A DNA stretch of 64,000 nt from Rhea pennata (lineage: Eukaryota > Chordata > Aves > Rheiformes > Rheidae): assembly GCF_028389875.1 (NCBI RefSeq), contig NC_084671.1:29011083-29075082 (forward strand), read 5' to 3'. The notes beneath the pieces were generated by a model, which was not told the origin of the DNA, searched no databases, and was given only the letters and a program-made list of their open reading frames with translations. A program made the position numbers and the translations under genes. Shown piece by piece: positions 1 to 13,739 of this stretch. Positions within the stretch are counted from its first letter, which is position 1. Every line of letters starts with the position of its first letter.

Positions 1-3000
1 TTATGAGTAGGCACAGCCGTGGTGACTACGCCTCTCTCTCAGATCTGCATGCTGTGTCCCAGTGCACACCCATCTCTGTTCAAGGGTTGCAGGCAGTGGA
101 TTAATCTCCCTTAATAAGAAAGCTGCTGGGGCAGGGGTTTGGGCAGATGAGACCTTCTGTAGGAGCCCAGTGCTCTGCATAGATGCCGTCAAAGGGTGAA
201 TGCCCAAGCCTTGGCAGTGCAGGCTGCAGGAATCTGCACCCAAGGGAGCAAGGGGGCCCCTTTGCACCTCTGATGCATCAGTGGAGCCTGGGTCAGCAGT
301 GACCATGGTCTGAGGGTGCCAGGAGCCACCACAAAGCCTCCAAGTGTGGACTTGTGATGGATGAGGCAGCCACAGGCTCAGTGAAGGAGGAAGGAAAATG
401 CACTGGCATGGGGATATGGCCCTCTCTGCTTGTTGCTCAGGGAGCCGCTGGGTGGGTACCTCCGAGCAGCTCTGAGACATCCCCTGTCCACATCCCAGCA
501 CTTCATGTCCTCCCAGCTCACCGGAGCTGAGGCCAGCAGGGAGCACATGGATGGACACAACCCAAAAAGCCTGCAGGCACTGACGGCCCCAGCTTGACCT
601 CTGCTGTTTGAGTCTGACTCTGATTTCCCACCTCCAAGCACACTTGGTGTTTCATAGTCTCTTCCCCGCTGGAGATTTGCAGCTTCTCCCTGGTTTCCAT
701 CAGTTTGCCAATTAATTTATCTCCCTGGTGCCACTGTCACTCTCCACTGTGGACCACTGCCGAAACACAGTGGGACAGATCTCTGCAGCCACCCACCAGC
801 TGTGCGCTGCCCATGCCGTGACCATCCTGTGGGTACCGGGGCCAGCTTCGACCTGCAAAGCGCTTCTCTGCATTTTGAACCTCGATCTCATGGGGCATCA
901 CTCTCCAGATTAGTGTGAACGATGCACTGAAACCTGCATTGATTAAAGCTGCAGCCCCAGTTTTCTAGCCCTGTCCAAAAAAGCTATCACATTTTGCTTG
1001 GCAAAAAATTCTCCTTCTTAAATCTGAGTCACTTATTATTCCTTGTTCTGATGTTCAGTAATTTCTTTTATTTCTTATTTCTCTTTTTTCCCCCACTAGT
1101 TTCCTCTGGCAGAGCCTAAACACCAACATGGAGCTACTCCAAGCCCAGAATGGCCAGGCAAAGCCTGCTGCCCGCTGGGCAAGCAGCGCTGCACGCAGAA
1201 GGCCCAGGTCACTGTAGCCCTGGGGGCTTAAACTCCTTCCCTGCCCACTCTGCACCAGCACCAGCACCTGAGGGAGCCATGCAGCTGGGATCTGGAGGGG
1301 GTCTGGCTGCTCTGAAATCCAGTTGCAAGTGGGGATAGACACTTATGGGAAAACTGCTCCGGCCTCAGGAGGCATTGGAGGCTTGTGGCACTGCCGGGCT
1401 AGGAGCCCACACACTGTTCCTTACAGCCCCCACACCAGCCTCAGCTCAAAGATGCTTGCTTTTCAAAATTTTCATAGGCTCTGCCAAGATGTTTGGGGCT
1501 GGAGGGGGAGCTGCACCAGTCCCTGAAGGCTGCCAAAGGAGGGTGCGTGCCCCTTTCCGGTGTGGCACCAGGAACGGGGACGGTGGGCTGCAAGCTGCCA
1601 GCCTGCCCCTGGACTGCCAGGAGCTCCCAAAGCAGATGGCCTGGCTGAGGAACCAGGCCTGGTCCCTTTCAAAAGCTCAGTGTGCGCCAGGGATTTGCCT
1701 TTCTTATTATTTTTCACCCCTAGGAACATTAGGAACGCATCAGCATTTGCTGGCAGCTTGCAGACCTTTGCATCCAGAGAACATAAATACGGGAGGAGAC
1801 ACTGGAAAACCATGTAGCTGCCAGGGTAGGGACTGAGCTGCAGAGACTGAATCCCATGGGAACCAAGCTACGTATTTCTGTGCACACAGAAGGACCAAAG
1901 AGCCTATCCTAGCTGTTCCTACCACCTTCTACTTCACGGTCTTCCCTGCACCCAGCTCACCAGCAACCTGGTCTCTAGCACAACCTCTTGTGTTACCTGT
2001 TGTGCGGGGTCAGCAAGCCACGCTTGCCTCATTAAGCTCAATTAACAGGGTCTCCAGCATTGCAAAGTGAAGGAGATGGTATTGTCCAGGCTTAACTAGC
2101 CCTAATGTTAAAATATCATGCTGTCAGGCAGCAAGTTGAGAAGGGGCAATGTCCCATCCAAGACCTCATTCTCCTAGTGTGCCCCATGGCACAGCACGCC
2201 ACTCAAATGGGAACTGGGACGAAAGGGCTCACTTTTAAAGAACGGAAAAATATCTGGTCTACCTAATGCCCTGCAGGTTGCTCTTGCACTTGCACAGAAA
2301 GTTGTCAGCAAGTAATTAGGGTAAAATAATTAGAATAATGAGGGGTTCCTTCACTCTGGTTCACTTGCTGAGGCACAGAAGCTGGGAAAGCCTGATTTTG
2401 GGGCCACCCAAAGGGAAGATGGGGGGGATTGCTCAGTGCAACAAGCAAAGAGGCGTTTAAAAGTGTCTTTCGATCATCTGATCTGGATTTCTATCAGGTC
2501 TCTTCTTGGTTTAACTCTGGCTGATTTGCTCTTGAAATGTTGGTCCAAAGCTACATCCTACTTCACGATGATGAAAGAAAAGGTTGGGCTTTTCATGTAT
2601 TTCCTTGGGCTAAGACTACTGCCTCTCAGTGCAATGTTGCAAGGGGTCCCAGCAAACACTGAGCATGGGTTTTGCAATAAATGAACTCTGAAAAACTCGA
2701 CGCAGCTTTGCTTCAGGTGCTGTTGCCTTAGCACATGCTCCTGGCATGTGTGAGCAGGGACTAGAGGTGCTTGGCCGTGCAATGCCCCTTCTATGGGTAG
2801 TGTGGACACCCCAAGCGCTGTTAAAGGGGTTTCTGCAGACATGACCTACTCGGCAAGCAGAAAAGGCCTTGCTATGTCCCATTGCTAGGAGTCGTGACAG
2901 GGGCTTGACTAGTTCGCTTTGTCACTAACTCAGTTACAGTGCCATCTCCCTTGCTTGCGCTCCGTTAGGCAGGCCAAGAAGGAACCCCTAGCAATTGCAG

Positions 3001-3177
3001 CTGGATTATTTTCCCAAGAGTGTGATAGAAAAAGGGAACAGCAGAGCCCATTATGGGTTTGAGTAATGAGCAAAGCCATTGGGATACAGTTAAAATAAGC
3101 CCAGACTCCCGCTGGCCCCAGCTCTTGGTCCAAAGATAAGCAGGCTGCATGGAAATTGGTTCATCTACCCTTCTGCT

Positions 3178-3191
3178 CCCCCCCCCCCCCC
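3178..3191. repeat. C14 homopolymer
   Basis: Uninterrupted run of 14 C in the intergenic region; prone to length error in assembly. Confidence 0.85.
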
Positions 3192-6100
3192 ATTATTTCT
3201 CATTGACGAGAGGAAAGTTGACAAACTTAAAAGAGGGGAGGAAACTTCCAGGGCGATTTTTTTTTACAGCTTTTGTTCTGCGCCGTCGCGGTCCCCCAGG
3301 GACGGGCCGTGAGAAGGACGTGCACTCTCGCTCCTGCCGGCAGGTGGTCACCAGCATTATATTAACTCGCAGTAAGACAAGCCGGGCAGCCTGAAGAGCG
3401 CCAGATTAGGCTCAAAATTAGAAAATGCAGGGGGGACGGGATGGTCGTCAAAAGGACTGGGCACCTCTCCGCGGACCATCGTGGTGCCAAGAGCTGCTAT
3501 TTGCAGCCAGATTACGCGTCCTGCTAAATGGGACAGCAAGGCTTTGAAATGTCCCACACCCCTAGGCTATCCCTTCCCACCAACCTTTTGGGGGCCAGCT
3601 AGCTTGGCCTGCGGTAGTGCAAGACAGACAACACCTTGGACACTTATCCATTTGAATTAACTTGTGTTTTTCCAAGAAGCTTCACATAAATGGAGTGGTT
3701 GTTTCCCAACCTCCTGTGACCTCCTGCCTGGTGACGCGGTGTCATAGTGCAAGATCTCTCTGCTCAAAGCTCATCCCTGAGTTGTTCCCATTGTTCTCAA
3801 ATTCCTCCTCTGAATTATTCATTTCTGCAAGTCAGTCTCCATCTGCATGCCTTTCACCAGAGGTTCGTGATGAGCTTGGCATTTAGTGCCGCAAGTTTAC
3901 CAGCAGCTGGGTCGCGCTGCGTGTCCTCTTCCTCTGTGGCACCGAGAGCTGCACTTCTGCTGCAGAAGCCCCGAGCGAAATGTGCCTTCTGCACATATCC
4001 TTCAACAGGCATTCAAAGTTATTTAGCCTGATCTCCAGAGTGCTTGTGATTTTATTGCAAATCTCCCTGTATTTGTACCTTTTCTAAACATCCACATCCT
4101 GGGGCTGACTGAACACAAAGGAATTGGGCTCTTCCTTTTTTAAGGTGATTTTCTATCAGTCCTTCACAACGACATCTGAGCATCTTCTAAAGAAAGTGTC
4201 ATTCAACGGGACTACCTCTGTTTTCTCATGCCTCCCCCGGAAGAGGAGTGCAAGCAGTGGCAGCTCTAGGTTTAGTTTAATATCTTTGCTGCCACTTTAT
4301 ATTTTGTTGAAATGAATGGCACAGTCAGTACATCACACCTTGCATCAGGAGGGGAGGGAACCATCCCTGTTCCAGAGCAGATTTTATGCCTGCTGAGAGA
4401 AGCCTAAATTTACCCCAAGATCAAAATTCCCCTGCCCTTTCCTGAACTGCGGAATGCAGGGCTGTGATTTTAGGCAGAATCATGCATTAGAGGATGAAAT
4501 ATTTCTGATTTTGGAATCCATGGGGCTGGCATCTTACATGCTAGAGCACTGGCAGAGACCAAACGAGAGCTGCAATGATGCAGTCGCAGGGAACACGCGG
4601 AGCAGTGCCAGCATCAGCTTTCCAAGGCAGGCTGCGCAACTCTTGCCCAACCCCAGCTCCCGTGCAGAGCCAAGAATCTGTACCTGCTGTCGGGGAAAGA
4701 TGGTGCGAGTGAGTCAGGGATTTGTGCAGAGCAGCGTTTTCCCCAGAGGCGTGATACAGGAGGAAGCCATGCTGAGATGGGGAGCAGCACCAAGAAGCCT
4801 GCAAGCTGAGGGTTCCCTCCAAGCACAGGCTCTCAGCATACTCTCAGGAGACCTGGGTAGGATGAAGCTGGATATCAGAGGGCAATTTGAGAAGAGCCCG
4901 GTCAATGTGATGGGCTGCATCCAGAGTCAGGAGTGCCCACGCTTACAGGGAGACAGCTGCTCTGGTAAACATCAGCATTGCCCTGTTTTCCTATCCTGCA
5001 CCTTTGAGGGACCTTTAGTCATCTGAGGAAGATGATGACAACAGTGGAAATGCAATGGTTCAGAAAGAGGCAGTGTCCTACCTAACACTAGCTATCAGCA
5101 GAGAGTGCCAGATAGGGCTGGGCTCACAACCTCAATGCCAGCTTTCCCATTCATATCTCAAATATGTCTCCCCCAAACTGACATCTTGGTGGTGTGAACG
5201 TAGAGCAAAGATATGAGGAATGCTTCTGTGTAACCATATAAAAGGTGCTCTGTACATCTACTACAGTTAGTGTGATAGCATGTCATTAAGACCTTTTTAA
5301 AATTGTGCTGTAGACTGCTGTGTCTGTGTTCTCAGCAGTTATTTTAACTCAAGTAAATAGTATGGTGGAAAAAACATACTTTCACCAAGATACATGGAAA
5401 AAAAACTCTTAAGTACAGAGATATCCATGTATCATCCACAACTTCAAGTGGTTCGTGTTGTTGGCTGCAGTTCATTAAACACACTTTAGTACAGCTGGGC
5501 AGCTCTAGGAAGTTTTCAATAGGAGATGAGTGCTAGGAGGAGGACAGGAAAAGAAGGTGAAGAGCACAAAACAAATTGAAAGAGCGATGATAAAACTCCA
5601 CAATGATGCCTAGATGTACAAAGCCCTTGGCATATCCTAGTTTCTGTCTGAGTTGGCGGAATTGAGCAAAATTTACAATGTGAGTGTGTCTTTCCAGACA
5701 CAGCAATGCCCATGGGCTAAAGAAGGAGTCACCATCTGCATGAGATGTTCATGCAGGTCTCCAAGCTGCCAAAAAACCCAGTATGTCCCCCTTCCCTGAG
5801 CTGTGTGAGCCCTACTCCAAGTCCAAAGTCTTCAGAGAGTACAGCTCAGGAGCTACGAGCATTGCGAACAGAGCAGGCTCAGTGCTGCTTAGCATGGGAC
5901 AGCAGCTAGGATGAAGTTAAAGAGCTATTGACAGTGTTTGGGGCTGGTAAAATTTCTTCTCCTCCCTCTGATTTCCTGTGTATCTTGTCTGCATCCCCTC
6001 TTTCTCTCTTACAACACAGTTGAGGTCAGCAGGAGGTTTCTTGACAACAGTCAGGCAGCTATGTGTTGCAAAGATGGCAACATGGGGTGGAGAAGCGTGG

Positions 6101-9100
6101 ACAATCTCAGGAAGCGAATGCAAAAAGCAAAAGCATGCAGCTCAGTCCCTGTCAGCCAGGAACTGTCTTCTTCTCAGAGAGGACAGAGTCATTTTCCTTC
6201 GGCTGTGAAGTGAACCCATTCTCCTCTAAGTCAGGGTTGGCCCTGGCTCCATGCCCATCTGCTTCTGGTACGTCATCATGGCAGGAGCAGAGTTTGCTCT
6301 TTGGACTGTGTAAGGAAAAAACTCACATTGTGACCTCAACAGTGAAGAGCTGAGGAAGCCTTGTCCACATTCAGTTTTTCCTTCTCCACATGGAGGACAG
6401 GAGGACAGCTCCGTGGAGGTGCAGCCCGCAGGCATGTGAAGGGAGGGCGCCTGTGCCTGGCTCCCCTCTGCTCTCAACTTGCGCTGCTGCCTTGCTCAGA
6501 GCATGCTGATAAGACCAGGGAAGCGAGTCAAAGAGCTGTCAGGTGTTGTTAGCAGTGTGACATCTCTTAATAAGGCCCATCTGGTTGGAAGGCACTAGAT
6601 CCGGCAGGATTTCTGCAGGCCTGATGGAGGATGCTTTTGCCAAGGTTTTACAACCAGCATTAATAAACACAACGGGGCGGCATTTGGCACCATGAGCTGA
6701 AACTTCCCAGCCTGAAGTAGCTGAGACTGAGAAAAGCCAGAATTACAGCAAAAATCTTTGCTGCAGAAGAGAGCTCCTGGTGAAATAATTCCATCTTTTG
6801 GATGTATGCATGCCATAGAGTTTGCATCAATTGTTTGAGGGTCACTTCTTTCAGAGTAACTAATCGCCGGGGAGGTCCCTATCTCTTTGTAGGTGTACAC
6901 AGAGACCCAGCATCCTCAACCCAGAAGCACTAGCTGGGCTGCCCAGGTTTCCTACAAGCCTTTCTTCTATGAAGGGCCAAAGGACAGAGCAATCCCAGTC
7001 TCCATCCTTTTTCTTCGCCTTGGTTCCTACAGCTGCAAGGACAAGGGTGGCTCACGTTATGTGATGCAAATAACCACAAGGTGAAAAGCACTGTCCTCTG
7101 GGACCAGGGGTTGTTCTTAGATTGTGGGAATCAAGTATGACATGACAAAATTATACCTGATACAAAGGGAGCATGTATTATTCAGACACCTGGCACTTCC
7201 AAAGCAGGATGTCACCATTTAGAAAGTGTCCAAGAGGGAACAGCCGGACCTGTAGGTGTATAATAGCTGCATGTGATTTAGGAAAATGCCACATTTTAGG
7301 AAAATGAAAAGATACAGCTGAATTGAGTCTCTGCAGATGAGTCACAGGGGTTTAGGGAACATACTAATGGGTGTTCAAACTAATCTGTAAAGCTTGGATC
7401 AGTTCCGGCAGACGTTTGGGTGCTGTAGGAGTATCGCCCTGTCCTTCTAGCTCTGCCACTTATTCCCAGGCTTCTCCCACCAATGCTAGCAGAAATGGCA
7501 GCTGAACAAAGAGCTGAAACAAACACCACCATACCATCAGTGCAAGTCGGTGTCTCCACGGGATATTTTTCCCTGAATCATTGGGCGCAGAAGGGCCTGT
7601 GCAGTGGCTGAAGGGTCTACCTGCAGAGCAAAGCTGGGCAGATTTTGTGCGGGCCGACACGGAGACTCTTGCCTTGCGAGACACAGCAGATTTTGTGCCT
7701 CTAAAATGAGGGTCTTTAGTTTTGGAGAAGAAAGAAAGGGGCCCACTGGCAGATGTCTCAGGCTAGAGCACCAAAGCACATGTTCCCCAGCTTGGCATAT
7801 CTATGTGAACTGAGCTTTGCTGGGACAGCCTTTGCTCAGGAGCTGGAGACCTGCAGAGCTCATGAGGAAGCACAGAGGAGACAGTTGCCACGTGGAGCAG
7901 ATGTACCAGGCCTGATCTGCATTTGCACTCATTAATGGGGGAAAGGCCTTGTTTTTGGAGTGCCTGATCCACAAGAGCAATTTTCCACTCCTGTTTGTGA
8001 CTGACAGACTTTCTGCTTCAGCACTTTGCTGCGTCATTTAGGGCATGAGGGAGATAAGGAGTGATGAAGCTAAGGCACTGCAAGATGCAACCATCCCCAA
8101 GGCACATCTGTCCTTGGTCACGAGAGGATGCTCTTTTCCACACTTTTTTGCTCAGGGCTCAGCCATTGTACTGCCCATCAGATTTGAATGTCGCAGGTGA
8201 GATGAGTTGTTCTGAAGCACCAGAAGAGGAACGGGCAGTGAAGATTGTACCATGTGGACAAGGAGATGCAGAAGAACAACCTTTTGATGGGACCACCAGG
8301 AGACAAAGCTCTGCCTCTTTGCCTCTCTGCTGAGAGCTTTGCTGACCCAGTGCTGTAACGGAGACACATACGGTGCAAGAGCTATGACACCAAGAGGGTG
8401 ATGTGAGTCTGCAAAGATGCTGACCGGGTTACTAGAGAGAAACAATACTGTGAAAGTGGAGGAGACTGGCTCTAGAGAAGTGATTTCTCAGGGACTGGTT
8501 AAGTACACTCACATGGAGAGCCTCCGTAACTGTCACCGGGGTCAAGCACCAGGGCTGGAGCAGAAATTTGTCACCCTTCTCACCTCAGGCATTGACTCTG
8601 CTTGTGGACATTACCAAGGAAGTGCAGGATGGCTGCCAGCACTGAGATTTTTGCCAGGGTGTGACCTCCTGGAGAGGGCACACTTGTCTGCAGCAGGAAC
8701 CCTTCTCAAATTGTGCTGCTCTGCTCCTGAGAGCAAACTCAGGGAACAGCTTTGATGGGGTCCCAGACCCACTGGTGGGTGTGTACAGAAATAGAGTCTG
8801 GTGGGGCATGTGTGTCCCTGAATGGTGGAAGGCCCAGGAAGTGGGCACAGCTGCCCGGCAGGACCCCTGCAAAACTGGGCTGTTCCCCAAGCTTTGCTGC
8901 AGAGCAAAGAATGGTTCGCTGGGTGCTTTGGTCTCTCCTCGGTGAGCGAGACCAGATTAGCTTCATTAGAAACCCTCTTAGGCTGAGTAATCCGGATAGC
9001 TAGGCTGCAGGAGACACCAAGGGGTCTCTGCTGGCTGGGAGGTCTCACCCATGGCACGTCACATGGTGCCTGCTGGTAAGGACACGGGCAGCTCACAAGA

Positions 9101-9314
9101 TTGGAAAAGCTTTATGGCACTGATCCTGCACACACCTGCAGATGCCCTTAGCTCTACACCTGCAAGTGGCTTTCCTGCCTCCAGTGCTAAATGCCAAGTA
9201 TGCAAAGACAGATTTGCCAAACTGGAAGGTCAGATACCCACTAAAATTTGCCCTCACTGGTACTGCTTTTTCTGTAGATAATATTACTCAGCTATAAGAA
9301 TCTTTTCAAAGAGC

Positions 9315-9339
9315 TTTTATTTATTTATTTATTTATTTT
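9315..9339. repeat. (ATTT)n microsatellite
   Basis: Five to six ATTT units in the intergenic region. Confidence 0.85.
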
Positions 9340-12300
9340 GTCCAAGGGCTGGTCAGCCGTGCAGGCTGGAATGTTCTTCGGCGCAAGCGATAAGAAGAAT
9401 TGTTTTAAGTGTTTACTTCATTAAATCCCTTAAACTTCTGAATCAAAATACGGATATAGGATTTAAGTGTGAAGGTTTTGAAATAGAGATTTTTCTTATA
9501 CATCATCATTCATGTCATGATTCGAAAATATTTGGAAAGGCAAGGTAAATAGCCTTTTGATCACCTTTTCTCAGTTGGCTCCTGCTTCCCTGTATTTCAC
9601 AACCGCCACACTGAAGAGAAACATGTACGTTAGTTGAGAACCTGTGTTTTCACTTTTAGCAGGCCTAAGTGTCTGTGCTCTTGACAGTGTTTCCAAGAGA
9701 GATGCTGTCAAGAATGCTTACGCACATGCAAAGTTATGCGCAAACTCAGATCCTTTGCTGAATTTCACATTTGCCAGGTCGAAGGCCTCTGTGATAAACA
9801 TCGTTGTACTGTAGTCCTTGATTGCCTCAAATCAACGACATCTGCCCGACATCAAAATTTCTGCTTGCAAACTTTGAAGTTATTTCTCATATTGCTTGAG
9901 CTGAAGATTTTTGTAGGCTGGTTCGGCCACGGCAGATCCCTTGCTGCATCCCTGCAGCTTTGTGTCAGCGGCTGCTCTTTGCTCTGGGTTGATGGTGTTG
10001 CAATGTTGCAGAAAATGTTCTCATTGAATGAAGGGAAATGAAGTGCACATGGGGGTGCATTTAGCCCTCTTTTGCCCAAAAAGCCCTACAAAGAAGTCCA
10101 CGGACTTCCTTTGAGACTTCTCCCACAGCATCCAGGCCTGGACGCAGTGATCCTGGATCACAGCCTGGATGCAGTCACCCTAACAACCTGGGTTTGCCTC
10201 ATGCTAGGTCATGTCATTCTATGGACGCTCACCAGCTCTACAGCTGGCCCTGTGGGCATCCCCAATGATGGATCACTGCTACTGGAGAGCTCTGCGCCCC
10301 AATTTGGGTCAACGTCTGGCACCTAGGCTCTGCTTTTCTGCATAGACATATGGCATCTTTTGCTGGGCAACATCCTCTTCTCCTGGCCAGAGCCTTGGTG
10401 GAGCCAAGCAGGAGAGAGTGGAGGGAAATCCCAGGGATACGTCTGGCTTAGCTTGTTGTCAATGGGGCACCCCCTGTGTCGATCATAGCAGACGGTCCAT
10501 GTGGCCTGCAGGGAACCCCCAGAGCCTCTCCTAACGGAGAAGCTGGGGTGGGGTGACCAGCACAGGGCACGGATCGGTGGATTGACCAGATCGCTCCTTC
10601 GCCCTGCCTGTGCAAATGTGGGATGGGTTAAGAGGAAAACGCTTTGGCCCAGCCTGCCTGCAATGGCATCAGGCCACGGAGAGGAGAGAGGGAGAGGGAG
10701 CTGAGACAGCATGTGATGCATGGCCCGACAGGAAGCCATGAGTTTGCAGGGCCACAGTGGGAATGGATGGGGGTTTCCTGAGCATCAGTCAGACACACTC
10801 AGACTGCCAGGACAATATTTTTGGCACTGAACTTCAGTCATTTACTGGGAATTACACTGTGCTCCAGGCAATTGTTGTGTCAAATCCATGACTCCCAGCA
10901 GGTGAAAAGAGGGAATTTTAATGACAACTTCAGTGGAGAGAGAGGCAAAAAGTAAGCCAGAAGCTGGTTCCCACCTTGGCAGTACTTGGGTGTTCATAAA
11001 CAAGTTGGGGTGACTTAGGGGGAGTCGTGTGGTGTGCCCCCAAATTCTGCTGCCCACCACAAGGCTCCCAAGGGACAACTGCGAAAGAGAGGTGGGTGAC
11101 TGACCAGTGGAAGATGCTCTGAGGTCTACACCCAAAAAAACAGTGGCCAAAAGCCAGAGGTCAGGGCAGCTCTGACGCTCACAGAAGTTTTCAAAGCTAC
11201 GTAAAAGTGTGTTTCTATTAAAAGCCTTTCTGGGTCTAAGATGTGAATCCACAACTGCAGCCAGCCAACTTGTCTCAGTTTCAGCTTAAAAACCTCTGTC
11301 GTCGGGCTGCCGGGGCTAGTGTAGCAGCCACTGGGAGATGAGAAACATTTGCCATATGCTGAGGGATTACTGTATAAAAATGAGATGCTTGGCTGCACTC
11401 CAAGGTACAAGGTTTCCAAATAGAGTCTGAATCCTGGACAGAAAAGTTCCAACTAAATATAGCCATGACAGTCTCAGAGTTGACTTTTTTGTTGTTGTTG
11501 AGTTCACTTAAAATAGCCTGGCAGTGGGTTTTTGCCCTTTCAGTGAGGAGGCAGGTAAAAGCATGTTTAAAAATGGACGTACAAACAAAATGAGTTGGTG
11601 GGACCCTTTTCTTCCGTCTGCCCTGAGATGCTTTCCAGCATGGGAAGGGCAGAGGGTGCAGTTTGTCCCTTCCAGGCTGCCTCTACCGTGCGATGAAGAG
11701 GAGGAGGAGGAAGAAGGCCCCAGGGTTTCCTTTGAGCTCTGCATAAAGTGAGGCAGAGCGACATAAATGGTGGATTTGCTGGAGTGGTATTTTTGGAGGA
11801 TATTCATCCAGGCACTCCCAGGGCCTCCCTGTCCTTGCAGGCCAAAAGAGAGATTTATGGTAGACCATGGAGGGGGATCGTAACCACCCATAAGAAGTAA
11901 CCAGGACTTTCACTGAAGGCTGATCCAGGTTTGTCTGTGCTGCCACCAACCTGCCTCCCTCCTCCCCAAACTCAGAAAAGGCCATTCTGGCCTCTTCTTC
12001 CTCGTGCCCTGCTCAGGGACGGGAGTTTTTGCCCAAAAAGCAAACAGCATGGCAAGAAATCAAAAAGAGGGGAGGAAAGAAGCTCATGAGGAGCAACTTT
12101 GACCAGCCCCACAGCTAAAGCTCCTAAGAAATGCACTGAGTGATTGCGGAGGATGGAAGCAGGGCTGTGGCCATGTGGGAAGATGAGAAAGATTCACCTG
12201 GTTTTTAATGTTTAATATTTCTGGGCCAGCGGCGATTGCTGCAGTTGGCAGCCTCCAGCCGGCTGAGGAAGATGAAGTCAACGGGTGCCAAGAAAGGGGA

Positions 12301-12559
12301 GGAATACGGCACCTGCAGAAAGGCTGAAGCTTTCGAGGAGACTCATTCTTACATAACAACTTAAAAAGAAGAAACTTTTCAGGGCAGTTTCAGCAGAACT
12401 TGTCACATTCAGGGGCTGCGGAGAGCTGGAATTAGAAACCAGACGGCAGCGGGGATTGGAGACGGAGAACCAGCCTGGCAGAAAACAGTGTTTTTACTTA
12501 AAGAAGGCGATTTCGGTTTGCTGGGCTGCCGGTCTGGATCACACATTTTTTAAGATGTG

Positions 12560-12890
12560 GGCTGCATTACTCAGCCGTAGACCCGCCGGCGAACGCAGAA
12601 CCAAAATCAAAGACCAACGCCAAGGCAGAGCCGGCCAAACGCCAAGTGCCGGGTCTGCAGAGGCACCGCGCAAGCGGCGCGGCGGTCTGACTGCGACACT
12701 AGCAAACCGAGCCCTCGGCACGCTCTCACTTTTGGCCGGAGCGACTCTCTTCGCAGGAAGTGAACGATTTTGCAAAAGCCTGTCGGAAAAGAAACAAAAC
12801 ATAAATATCTGGGACAGGAAAGCGGTTGTCGGATGCACTCTTCATGCTGAGCGCCAAACTGTTTGGAGGAAGCGTTCGAGAGAAAGTTGA
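12560..12890. other. Small CpG-rich patch
   Basis: CpG frequency is clearly higher than in the flanking intergenic DNA, around repeated gcc/cgg words, without a recognisable coding exon. It could be the outlying part of the same regulatory block as the orphan island 1 kb downstream. Confidence 0.4.
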
Positions 12891-13542
12891 GTGAACTCAC
12901 AGCTCGAAACACAAACAGGATCACCATTCCTCAGGAGCCAGCTGCTTTTGCCCGAGGCAACAGGACACCGCAACTTCATTAAACGGTTAGCTGAGAAGAT
13001 TCCCAGCAAACAGAAAGCAAGACGCCCAAACCCGCGATGTTGTCGATACATTTAATGAGAAAAGGGACGTGAGACAAGCTACCTGCGTGAGGGTTGGCTT
13101 GCACAGTCCCCACGAGAGCTTTCTCACACCTTTGCTGTATCCCTTGCAGGATGTATCTTATTGAAAGGTTCACAATTTCTGTGACAGGTGATAGGAATAT
13201 AAATCAACCATGTGCCCGATACGGGTCTAAAATGAGAGCGGCCCTAGAAAACAGTGGATGTCTGAGAATGGGAAGTATTGAACAATCAAAATTTGTCTGA
13301 AAGACAGAAAAAAATATAGCTCAAGTGTTGGACCTGGGGATAGGGGTGGTTGTAAATTCTTATTAAAAAAGGGCAGAAAAGCAGCCCAAGGTGCGAATCC
13401 CTCCAGAGAAAGGAGGAGCTGCCCAGAGGGAGAAGTCCAGCTCTGCAAAATTAATGTTCCCAAACAACGGCATCGGGGAGGTCAGCAACAGGGGGGCGGT
13501 ACAGCTAATAATAAAAAATAGTGCTGGAGTTATACCTTACAT

Positions 13543-13678
13543 AGATAAAAGCCACTGCTGGAATCAGCTTTCTAAAAGCCCAGGGAAAAGTTTTTGTTTA
13601 ATTTATGGGGCTCAGGCTATATTTAGCCGGCAGATCCTTGGGGTTTTATCTGGGATCGCTGCTCCACGTGAGCAGCTG
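13543..13678. promoter_or_regulatory. GATA / MEF2 / E-box cluster
   Basis: AGATAA (13,543-13,548), a full MEF2 consensus CTATATTTAG (13,617-13,626), CACGTG (13,665-13,670) and CAGCTG (13,673-13,678) fall within about 135 bp, just before the orphan CpG island. The grouping suggests an enhancer or promoter-proximal module, but each short motif also occurs by chance. Confidence 0.35.
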
Positions 13679-13739
13679 GAACATTTTAATTGTTTGCTCT
13701 GGGGTTTGTTTTTCTGGAAAGAGGGGAAAAAAAAAAAAA

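Larger units (their letters stand above)
1..12559. other. Intergenic DNA without recognisable genes
   Basis: I see no exon of a known family, no RNA gene and no clear transposon. Open frames up to 190 codons (4454-5026) exist on both strands but lack family resemblance and mutual splice logic. Simple-sequence tracts are listed separately. Human synteny would place the 3' end of ITGB2 upstream of PTTG1IP, but no integrin beta tail or cysteine-rich exon is visible here. Confidence 0.6.

Noticed and set aside
4454-5026. 190-codon + strand open frame in the intergenic region
   Set aside because: Unusually long for AT/GC-balanced DNA, but the translation matches no family I know, and no promoter, CpG island or poly(A) signal frames it. 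Left as a chance ORF unless transcript evidence appears.
7033-7080. Exon-like 48-bp block with a good acceptor and a gtgaaa donor
   Set aside because: The donor is weak, no partner exons are recognisable and the encoded peptide is not familiar.
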